Positions 1-7,132 of a stretch of 17,428 nt of DNA are shown here, one piece after another; position 1 is the stretch's first letter; every line of letters begins with the position of its first letter. The translations under genes were made by a program, and so were the position numbers. Under the pieces are notes generated by a model. That model saw nothing but the letters and a program-made list of their open reading frames with translations. It had not been told where the DNA came from and made no database searches. The stretch comes from Stramenopiles sp. TOSAG23-2 (Eukaryota > Sar), in the NCBI GenBank assembly GCA_900128395.1, contig LT649644.1:1-17428 (forward strand), given 5' to 3'.

Positions 1-2
1 TC

Positions 3-80
3 TATTGTGGAAGTAGATTTAGAGGTACTTTTAAAAATGTTGAAAAACATGAAGGTGTTTGCAGTTGGAAAAAGGTATAG
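3..80 (+). CDS. 3' end of an upstream gene, possible zinc-binding tail (partial)
   Basis: Frame 3 is open from the window edge and ends at TAG (78-80). The 25 visible residues read YCGSRFRGTFKNVEKHEGVC followed by SWKKV. The order C, G, F, RGT, V..HE..C resembles the second half of TRAF-like or related C2HC/C2H2 fingers, where Cys and His ligands hold zinc and a V..HE..C block closes the domain. The visible potential ligands are C4, H18 and C22 of this fragment (counting the partial open frame from its first full codon as 2). Frame 1 is also open here (to TAG at 91-93) but shows no such pattern. The rest of the gene lies outside the window, so the family stays uncertain and the call rests on one short motif. 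Confidence 0.4.
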   Translation, partial: YCGSRFRGTFKNVEKHEGVCSWKKV

Positions 81-599
81 AATTACATATTAGAGAAGTT
101 AAAGTGATGATAATGAGATTTTTAATATATTGCACTATAATGTGATTCAAATATATATCAAATTTTTATTTGGTGCTTTGTTGTACTATACACACTACTA
201 GGACTACACTCTGGCACTATATTCTCTATTATACCAGCGCGGTATAATGCTGTGTGGTATATAATAGTATATATATTGGCAATGTTCATTGTGTTCAATT
301 ATTTTATTATTTTAATAGTGTACCGTCTTATTTTTTCATTTCCGTGATCGTCTATACCATTTAATATATATGGTGCTTTATGTGGTACAGTATTAAGATC
401 CGGATATATGTAATACGGAATACTGTAAATGAATTACAAGAACTGATGTACACATGGATATAAGCAAAAAACATATATATACATGAATAGAAAAAAAAAC
501 AGAAAAGTTTTTGCATAGGACTATATATCTATATAATAAATATTTCAGGCGAAATAAATCAATATCATATATATAAATTCTCGTATATAGTGCACACAT
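81..599. other. AT-rich intergenic region upstream of the K+ channel gene
   Basis: No convincing coding frame is present. It should hold the 3' flank of the partial gene at 3-80 and the promoter and 5' UTR of the channel gene. Two structures stand out: a perfect inverted repeat at 228-248, and an imperfect repeat of TGGTGCTTT followed by a GTAC at 171-184 and 371-387. The rest is TA-rich. No tRNA or other RNA gene was recognised. Confidence 0.6.
228..248. repeat. Perfect 8-base inverted repeat (hairpin or dyad site)
   Basis: The arms are ATTATACC (228-235) and GGTATAAT (241-248) around a 5-base centre AGCGC. The arms are exact reverse complements, and the GC-bearing centre is unusual in the surrounding AT-rich DNA. 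It lies about 370 bases upstream of the channel start. It could be a binding site for a dimeric factor or a transcript-end hairpin of the upstream gene; the sequence does not decide. Confidence 0.5.
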
Positions 600-617
600 A
601 TGCATCATTCAATTAAA

Positions 618-2153
618 ATGGGTGACCGAGGCTCTAAAAAGCTAGATAGGATCGTCTCTATGCCGAACCTCTCTATTAAAAAGGGGTTGAAGGGATCGAC
701 TAACGAAGATCACGTTATTTTCGACGCAACGAGAGTAGCAGTGTTTGAATTAGAATCTACTGCGTCTGAGAATAAGAAGAAAAGAATATTTTATGGAAAT
801 AGGAGTAAATCAATTTGGAACATGAGGACATCAAGAGCTAGAGGTCAAACCGAATATTGTAAAAGGGTCGAGAGTATTTTAAATGAAGAAAGGAAAACAG
901 AGAAGAGAAATGAGAAGAAAGATGAGAAGAGAAATGGGAATAAAGATGAGAAAAGAAATGAGAAGAAAGATGAGAAGAAAGGTAACCCCCCCCGAGGAAG
1001 AGTAACCGTGTATAAAGAAGGTGTCCAATACTCAAGAGGAAAGAAAAAAGGCTTTCTTCTGCAATTTTCATTATGGGTGTTTCTAATAATATTTGGTGGC
1101 GCTGTTTTTCACTGGATTGAGTTTGAGATAAATGAAGCTGAAGTGAGGGAACAAGAGCGTCACTTGGCAGAGGTAAAAGCATATTTCAATCACAACGAGA
1201 CTGTTTTGGCATATCTACAGAAGCATTATATTGTGTTTGATGAAAGAACTTTCAGCCATCGTTGGTATTATTCCAGCAGTATATTTTTTGCGTTTACACT
1301 TTTTACTACGATTGGCTATGGTAGGACTAGCCCCAGCACGGTTTTGGGGCAAGCGGCTGTAATTGTTTTTAGCATTGTTAGCATTCCTCTAGCCAATGAT
1401 GTTATAGATTTTGCGGCAGAACGGGCTATGGATGTTTTAACTTATATATATGCATTATTCCGAAAAATATCATTATTTCTTAAACTAGATGATGCAAAAG
1501 CGTATGAGGACAGTATTGAGAAAATAGCATTCGCTCGATTGGGTGTTAAAGAAGGGGACACCCTCACCTTGAAAGAATATATAAAAGCCCTTGATGCATT
1601 GGAAATAACATACAAAACATCTACAGTAGAAAGACATTTGGAAAAGCAGGAGGTTACTAAAAAAGATTTTGTCAAGCTTGTAAAAGACTTAAAAATTAAT
1701 ATTATGGTGGTAGCGACAAAGCATAACAAGTTAAAAATTGTTACAATTGGCCTAGTTTCGTTGTTTTCGATCGGAACTCTATTTATGATTCTTATAGAAG
1801 ATTGGGGGCTTTGGAAAGCTACCTATTTTGCATTTGTGACAATAACCACAGTCGGCCTTGGTGACGTAGTCCCTGAAACAATTTTAGGGCAGCTGCTTAT
1901 TATGACGTACGCTTTGTATGGCCTTGGCATAATGAAAATTCTTTTTTCTACTCTGTCTTCAAAGTTAAAAGAAAACGCAGATTCTTTGCACAATCGTTAT
2001 TCTTTTTGGAATAAAAACGATCCAGAAGATGAGAAGAATAGGAACTCATGGGATGGTAATGACAGTGAAGATGAGAAGAATAGGAACTCATGGGATGGTA
2101 ATGCCAGTGAAGATGAGAAGAATAGGAACTCATGGGATGGCCAAAGAGCATAA
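618..2153 (+). CDS. Two-pore-domain (K2P-type) potassium channel subunit
   Basis: This is a potassium leak channel subunit with the order TM-P-TM-TM-P-TM; two subunits would form one pore. Numbering starts at the ATG at 600 (M1). TM1 is about 152-173, pore 1 about 224-243 with filter TTIGYG (236-241), TM2 about 248-268, TM3 about 379-399, pore 2 about 404-424 with TTVGLGD (416-422), and TM4 about 428-450. The long, charged TM1-P1 loop (174-222) has an N-glycosylation sequon at N199-E-T201 and matches the extracellular cap of animal K2P channels in position. The cytoplasmic TM2-TM3 linker (about 297-366) looks like a degenerate EF-hand pair. The first filter is followed by Arg instead of the usual Asp or Asn. 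The N-terminus has 8-residue repeats and the C-terminus 14-residue repeats. I prefer the second ATG (618, AAAATGG: A at -3, G at +4) over the weak one at 600 (C at -3, C at +4). Channel identity is firm; gating and localisation are unknown. Confidence 0.9.
   Translation: MGDRGSKKLDRIVSMPNLSIKKGLKGSTNEDHVIFDATRVAVFELESTASENKKKRIFYGNRSKSIWNMRTSRARGQTEYCKRVESILNEERKTEKRNEKKDEKRNGNKDEKRNEKKDEKKGNPPRGRVTVYKEGVQYSRGKKKGFLLQFSLWVFLIIFGGAVFHWIEFEINEAEVREQERHLAEVKAYFNHNETVLAYLQKHYIVFDERTFSHRWYYSSSIFFAFTLFTTIGYGRTSPSTVLGQAAVIVFSIVSIPLANDVIDFAAERAMDVLTYIYALFRKISLFLKLDDAKAYEDSIEKIAFARLGVKEGDTLTLKEYIKALDALEITYKTSTVERHLEKQEVTKKDFVKLVKDLKINIMVVATKHNKLKIVTIGLVSLFSIGTLFMILIEDWGLWKATYFAFVTITTVGLGDVVPETILGQLLIMTYALYGLGIMKILFSTLSSKLKENADSLHNRYSFWNKNDPEDEKNRNSWDGNDSEDEKNRNSWDGNASEDEKNRNSWDGQRA
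900..980 (+). repeat. 24-base tandem repeat coding EKRNEKKD, about 3.3 copies
   Basis: Copies start at 900, 924 and 948, with a partial copy from 972. Each encodes a variant of EKRN(E/G)(K/N)KD in the cytoplasmic N-terminus of the channel. The tract is highly charged and mostly basic. A run of eight C follows at 986-993, inside the reading frame; it is a likely slippage or sequencing-error site. Confidence 0.85.
2028..2140 (+). repeat. 42-base tandem repeat coding a 14-residue acidic/Trp motif, 2.7 copies
   Basis: Copies begin at 2028, 2070 and 2112. The two full copies differ by one base (GAC versus GCC in the Asn-Asp/Ala-Ser part), and the third is truncated by the stop codon region. Each unit encodes DEKNRNSWDGN(D/A)SE at the very C-terminus of the channel, and a diverged unit (WNKNDPE) precedes them. 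The near identity means recent expansion. Confidence 0.95.
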
Positions 2154-2852
2154 GGACTGTAGAAATGGTGACAAATTTATATAAAATCTCATTTTGTAGA
2201 ATCTAGAATAATGTACATACTTGAAATACCCACTGTATAATGTTTACATTTAATCACATTAACATGTGTTCATGTAACTCAATAAAAGCAAAACAATTTT
2301 AATTCGATTAATATTTTACATGTTGTTTTTTAGACACATATTTAATATCTATTATAGATACTCGTATAGATATATAATTGAATAAATTTTACATGTTGTT
2401 TTTCAGACACATATTTAATATCTATATAGATATAGATATATATATATAGTTTAAATATCTTAAAGTTTTAAGGTATTCCTTCACGGTGGAGTGGACAAAA
2501 GATCCATGAAGACCAGGAAGACCTTGGGTATTTTAATTTGTTTTTAGAAGATTGGCTTTTTAACCTTAATATAATAAAGTATTATTTGATCGCGCACAAC
2601 ACAACACATGTGCTATTCTAATACCTGTAATAAAATAATAAAATGCATTTTGTACGCTGTGTGGTGCACTGCTGGTGGTGGTATATAAAATTGGAAAAAA
2701 AGTCTACAATGTTCTATTTATTCTGCAACATTCATATATTCATAAAATATATAATATATATAGTTGCATCATTGTTCTCATTTGCCGGCTTGGGACTGCA
2801 TCTAACTCCCTTGGCCCGGAAGCGACGAGCCGAAGCTGCGTGCTGGGATCCC
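2154..2852. other. Intergenic region between the channel and renalase genes
   Basis: It holds the 3' flank of the channel gene, including an AATAAA at 2281-2286 that could be a polyadenylation signal. It also holds the 39-base direct repeat at 2314-2425 and TA-rich runs. The renalase frame stays open upstream to an ATG at 2643. The 2643-2775 part is AT-rich and encodes only Ile/Tyr/Phe-rich residues, as untranslated AT-rich DNA would, so I treat it as probable 5' UTR. From about 2780 the base composition changes to GC-rich. Confidence 0.5.
2314..2425 (+). repeat. 39-base direct repeat, 73 bases apart, with acceptor-like ends
   Basis: Copy 1 (2314-2352) and copy 2 (2387-2425) both contain TTTTACATGTTGTTTTT, then T or C, then AGACACATATTTAATATCTAT; they differ by one base. 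Each has a pyrimidine-rich run closed by AG, like a eukaryotic 3' splice site. Between the copies lies ATACTCGTATAGATATATAATT, written here only in part as AT-rich spacer. It may be a small tandem duplication, or alternative acceptors for the downstream gene. Confidence 0.7.
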
Positions 2853-4100
2853 ATGAGCAAGCGAAAGTTTGCGAAGGCCATGGTAGATGCAAGTACAGAA
2901 CCGTTGCGACGAGTACTAATCGTGGGCACCGGTATGACCGGTGCTCTAACGGGGTATCATCTTAGACAGCGGATGGGCAAGGGAATGCGGCTAGAATTTG
3001 CGGACATGGCAAGAGGTGCTGGAGGCCGGATGTCGACAACACGGTGGGGCAATCCCGAAGTTCGAGCTAATACTGGCGCTCAGTGTATCAGCTGTTGTTT
3101 CCCGGAAACCGAAACGCTACTAGAAACCGTTTGTGCACAAAGTGGGAAGCAAGCGCTGTGCCCCCCCATTGAGCGGGTCGCCAAGCCTCCCAGACGCAGC
3201 ACCCACTTTTTGCTCAAGCCAGACGATGCATACTCGCATTGGATACCACGGTACGGCACGAACCGGGTTGTGAAAGCTTTTCTTTACGCTGGAAATCCAG
3301 AATGCGTATCTTTCGGCTCGCGCCTACAACAACTAACAGTGCGAGACGTAGATGGAAAAATCTGCCCTAGATTCGATCGTGGCGGTGACTCACTTTCGTC
3401 GTCGTTTGATTGTGTCGTTTTAGCAATGCCACCAAAAGATATTCTTAGATTTTTCAACGTGCATGGTGGCCCGGACGCTCAATCTCAGGCTGATTTGCAC
3501 CGAAGAACGAACAAAGGCCATCGAAAGAAACTTCAAGCGCCGCCGAATAATCACGGTAGAATAGTGCTGGAGAAGAGCGTGCTTAGAAAACTACGTGGAC
3601 CCTCATTCATTGGCCGATATTCTCTTGCACAGTGGTTCGAGGATGGAGATGCTTTTGTCAGTGCAGTGTGTGCTGGGTGGACCTCTCTAAAAGATTCCCA
3701 TGGGGTTATAGACATGATTTCCGTACAGCCCGGAGGTGTTCTAGTTGTGCAGTCTACTGTGGAACTTTGGCGTCAAGTGGAAGGCAGTGGGCGAAGGAGA
3801 GGCGGAGGCAAAGGTAAACGTAGCAAAGCAGTCAACGGTGGAGGTCGTAAGGCTGCCCAGGCCAGGTTGGTATCAGCATTGGAGGGCCTTGCCGGGCGGC
3901 GAATGCCACGCCCTAAGCACACGAAATTACTGAATTGGCGTACAAGCCAGGTTTCTCCACCACTTTCTGGAAACGAGTCGGTGGTGACCGCTGCGGGCGG
4001 CCGTCTCGTGTTTACTGGAGACTGGTGCGTTGAGTCAAGCTTTGAGGGTTGTAATCGAGCTGCGATAGCATCCGCCGAGGCTGTGATGATGCAAAAATAA
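2853..4100 (+). CDS. RNLS: Renalase-like FAD-dependent oxidoreductase
   Basis: Renalase oxidises the 2- and 6-dihydro isomers of NAD(P)H back to NAD(P)+ with FAD, giving hydrogen peroxide. The frame is numbered from an upstream ATG at 2643. The FAD Rossmann motif is VLIVGTGMTGAL (91-102), as in animal renalase. An acidic residue (D121) sits where FAD ribose is bound, and AGGRMSTTR (126-134) and NTGAQCIS (143-150) follow. NWRTSQV (431-437) and TGDWCVESSFEGC (458-470) form the conserved C-terminal FAD-closing region. Compared with the family there are two extra segments: about 272-318 and a Gly/Arg/Lys-rich stretch at about 379-405. The start is uncertain. ATG 2853 is the first inside the GC-rich block, giving 415 residues. 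ATG 2880 (GCCATGG) has the best context and gives 406. ATG 2643 or 2709 would add a hydrophobic N-terminus from AT-rich DNA. It sits alone on a GC-rich island, unlike its neighbours, and has no visible intron. Confidence 0.82.
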   Translation: MSKRKFAKAMVDASTEPLRRVLIVGTGMTGALTGYHLRQRMGKGMRLEFADMARGAGGRMSTTRWGNPEVRANTGAQCISCCFPETETLLETVCAQSGKQALCPPIERVAKPPRRSTHFLLKPDDAYSHWIPRYGTNRVVKAFLYAGNPECVSFGSRLQQLTVRDVDGKICPRFDRGGDSLSSSFDCVVLAMPPKDILRFFNVHGGPDAQSQADLHRRTNKGHRKKLQAPPNNHGRIVLEKSVLRKLRGPSFIGRYSLAQWFEDGDAFVSAVCAGWTSLKDSHGVIDMISVQPGGVLVVQSTVELWRQVEGSGRRRGGGKGKRSKAVNGGGRKAAQARLVSALEGLAGRRMPRPKHTKLLNWRTSQVSPPLSGNESVVTAAGGRLVFTGDWCVESSFEGCNRAAIASAEAVMMQK

Positions 4101-4484
4101 AAATTAAAAATTTATATATTAAAAATATACCAAATTATTGACACATCTTGTGAGATAGATATTAATATTGGCCCAGTCACACTGTATTCTTTTAAGAGTA
4201 GGAATTGTCATGAGTAGGAAATAAAAAATTAAAATACGCGTACATTTTTATAACAATACTAGAATAATATTAGAGTAGTATCCCATTTTTATAAATTACG
4301 AAGGCGAAGTTCGAGTAATAAATACGAGTACGATAAGAGGAATTATTTTTTATATATTTTTACTTATGGTGCTATGCGTAAACTTAAAAAAAATATTTTA
4401 CTTTTTAATAAAAGTATAAAACATACTTTAAAATATAAAACTCATACGTACAATACGTGTGTACATATATACAATCATATATTT
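4101..4484. other. Convergent intergenic region, renalase / PX-IQ gene 3' flanks
   Basis: Very AT-rich with no supported gene. It should carry the 3' UTRs and polyadenylation sites of both convergent genes. The A-rich sequence directly after the renalase stop (4095-4130) contains AATAAA-like words. A TACGAAG word at 4297-4303 recurs in the other convergent region of the window. A 68-codon frame at 4374-4580 runs antisense into the PX gene and is not convincing. Confidence 0.55.
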
Positions 4485-6285
4485 TTACTTCCTCTCTTCA
4501 CCCATCATGATAAAATTTTTGTACAATTCACTATTTCTAATATCAGTTTCTTTCGATATAACTTTAATGTAATTATTTAAATCAACTGCACGACGTGTAA
4601 CAAAAGCTTCACTCATATTTCTACACCATGTTTTAGGTGGTAAACTTGGAATACCATATGAATTTTTATCAAAATGTATTATCAATTCTTTATCAAATTT
4701 GAAAAATTCACTATATCGCTTCTTTATTACTAATGGTTTTCTAGGGCTATGTTGTAAATCATAATTAGAAAGACTCTTTAATCCACGTAATTTGCTGAAC
4801 ACATTATCAATACATAGGATATAATTGGTATATCCTTCATCTTCATTTACAAAACCATTTATGGATACAGTTGTAATATCATCTCCTAAAGAAATTCGTT
4901 CTACACGATTTTCTACATTATTAACTGCATTTGCAAAACTAACATTTATCGATGTAGTAGGTTTTGATTCTATTTTTTTAATAACATTTTCAACTGCATG
5001 TTCAACTGTGATATCTATTGATATTTCAGTAGCTTCTTCATCTTCTACTTCTGATATTTCACTTAATTCATCCTCTTGAATATCAGTAACATCATTTTCA
5101 ATATCACTACTATCGTCATCACTACTACTTTCACTATCTCCCTCTTCGTCGTCGTCGTCTTCTTCCTCTTCCTCTTCTTCCTCATCTTCATCTTTACTTT
5201 CAATTTCATTTGCATGTTTTGTTATAATAGTGACTTCTTTTGGTTCTTCGTCTTCCTCTTCTTCAATTGAAATAGATGACATAGTCATTGTAACTGAATT
5301 TCTTGAAGCTTCTAAATTTTCCATTGCTTGACGTGCAATTTCTCTTGCTTCATCCATTTTTACTTTTGCGCTTAAATATAGACGAACATTTTTCCTTGAT
5401 TTATAACCACGGTAATAACGTATGATCGTACTGGCTGCTTTTTTCATAATTAAATATGCTATACGTTTAATTTTAGTTGATAGAAACCTTTGAATTGTAA
5501 CAGCAGATTTGTATCTACGCTTTAATTCCAATAAACGTAAATATGCTAATCGTCGACGTATATTTTTTTGCAAGCAAATAGTTGCCATTATACAATGTTG
5601 AAACCTTTTCCTAATCATACAGCTTTTTGCCCAATTTTGCAATTTTTCTGCTGCATTTTTTTTCACGTTTTTCACTACAACTTTATGTTGTAAATCACCA
5701 TTATCATCACGTCGAAACAATCCTAATGTAACAACGGGTGAATTGGAATACGTACTGCTGCCACTTTCACTACGTGCGCTGCTACTGACACTACTACTAC
5801 TTATACTGCTTGTTAAATCATCCGATTCCGATGCTGGTGTCATCATACTATCATTTATACGATTGTTATTATGAAATGGTGTTACAGGCGATTGCATATT
5901 CATGTAATTGTTACTTTTATTTTGATCATGTTCGATGAAACTTTCATTATCATCATCTTCTTCTTCACTTTCATTACTATCCATTCCATCATCATCTCCT
6001 GATGAATCTTCATCAACTTCAGAGATAGATTCTTCTAATTCTGATTTCCTTACAACTACTACTGGAACTTGTCTTCCTTCAACTTCTTCTATATCTTCTT
6101 CGTCTTCTTCTTCTTCATTTGAAGATACATCCGAAATGGAAGAAGTAGAATCATTGTTTTGATCTTCCTCCTCCTCCTCTTCTTCCTCATCATCGCTACT
6201 GGATAATTCATCTTGATCATTTGTATCATCTTTTAAAACAATACGTTTTACTTGAACAACATTATTATTATCATCATCGTTGGTA

Positions 6286-6316
<31 letters not shown>

Positions 6317-7088
6317 TACTACGCTTCACAACACCACCTTTTTTACGAGGCGTACTTAATAGTGAATTTAAATTTTGTTTAAACAATTGTTTTTTATCTG
6401 CACTTATTTTTACATAGGTATCATTTTTTTTATTATCCACATTTTGTTTCTTTGATTTAAATGTTGGTAATGTTGGATTTGATATTCTCGTTTTTTTTTT
6501 CTCTGGTACTAAATTTTCAATTGCTTTAATATCATAGGATGTAGCTTTTCCATTTCTTCTTAATAAATTTTTTTTAAATGGACTCATAGTATTATTTTTA
6601 ATAGCTATGTATTTTTTCATTTTTTCTGCACTTCCTCTTTCCATAATACTGTATTTTTCAGCAATTTTTTTAGATTCTTCTTTCATTTGTTTTTCATAAT
6701 AATTTGCTTGATTTTCTTCTGATTTTTGCGTATTGAAACTAAAGCTTTCACGTCTTTTGTTCTTTCTTTTCTTTTTCTTTTTCTGTGAAGAGACTATCTT
6801 TGAAGAAGAATTGCCTAAAATATTTAAATTGTTATTCTTTTGATATTTTTTGTTCTTTGGCGTTCTTTGTTGATTTTCATTAAATCTTCCTCCATTTGAT
6901 TGATAACTACTATTTTCATCACCACCAGAAGCATTTGTATTATTTCTAATTTTGATTTTTTTCGTAATATTTCGTGTTAAATATTTTCCATGAAAACGTT
7001 TGTTATTATTATTATTATTGGAATTATTAGTATTATTTTGTAAAAAATGTGGCCTTGGAAATAATGTTGATGTATTATAAACAATCAA
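4485..7088 (-). CDS. IQ-motif and C-terminal PX domain protein, start uncertain
   Basis: Residues are numbered from 7088. The C-terminus (about 729-862) is a PX domain, which binds phosphoinositides on endosomal or other membranes. RYSEF (791-795) supplies the usual basic phosphate-binding residue, PPKTW (817-821) is the Pro-rich membrane loop, and RRAVDLNNYI (832-841) is the closing helix. Four IQ-like calmodulin or EF-hand-protein sites lie at about 483-496, 504-517, 529-546 and 551-567; the last has R..RG...RK. The remainder is low complexity: poly-Asn (21-29, 259-268), a poly-Lys stretch (about 103-113), Glu/Asp runs (298-310, 325-337, 633-650) and Ser runs. The first codon at 7088 is TTG. 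The frame is open back to a stop at 7137-7139 but holds no ATG before 6684-6686; the next, 6642-6644, has a strong context (A at -3, G at +4). The 5' part is probably coding, but its initiation is unresolved. The specific family is not recognised; a sorting-nexin-like adaptor is the closest general idea. Confidence 0.75.
6285..6316 (-). repeat. ATT/AAT microsatellite coding poly-Asn
   Basis: A trinucleotide run, read as AAT codons on the minus strand, encodes about nine consecutive Asn in the PX/IQ protein. Similar in-frame runs occur at 7005-7020, 15208-15240, 15595-15624 and 16066-16091. They are probably unstable in length. Confidence 0.85.
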
Positions 7089-7132
7089 TAAATTATAATA
7101 ATAATAAAGAGAGAGAAAAAGAAGAACGGAGA
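7089..7132. promoter_or_regulatory. Very short shared promoter of a divergent gene pair
   Basis: Only about 44 bases separate the CFAP52 start codon (7133) from the furthest plausible coding end of the PX/IQ gene (7088). The segment is purine-rich on the + strand (AAT and GAGA-type runs). No X-box (RFX site), common upstream of ciliary genes in animals, is visible here. If the PX/IQ gene actually starts at 6686 or 6644, the shared region is about 450-490 bases long. Confidence 0.35.

Noticed and set aside
393-608. 71-codon minus-strand frame in the left spacer
   Set aside because: It consists of Tyr/Ile/Phe from AT-rich DNA, has no domain, and overlaps the channel start.
2506-2548. Short ATG frame (MKTRKTLGILICF) as a small peptide or 5' exon
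   Set aside because: It has only 13 codons, and no splice donor leading into the renalase frame is evident.
4374-4580. 68-codon + frame between convergent genes
   Set aside because: Its composition matches untranslated AT-rich DNA, and it runs antisense into the conserved PX domain.
7049-7132. Extended N-terminus of CFAP52 from GTG 7049 or ATG 7064
   Set aside because: The added residues are Asn/Glu/Arg-rich and unlike the family; ATG 7133 has the best context and fits the known N-terminus.
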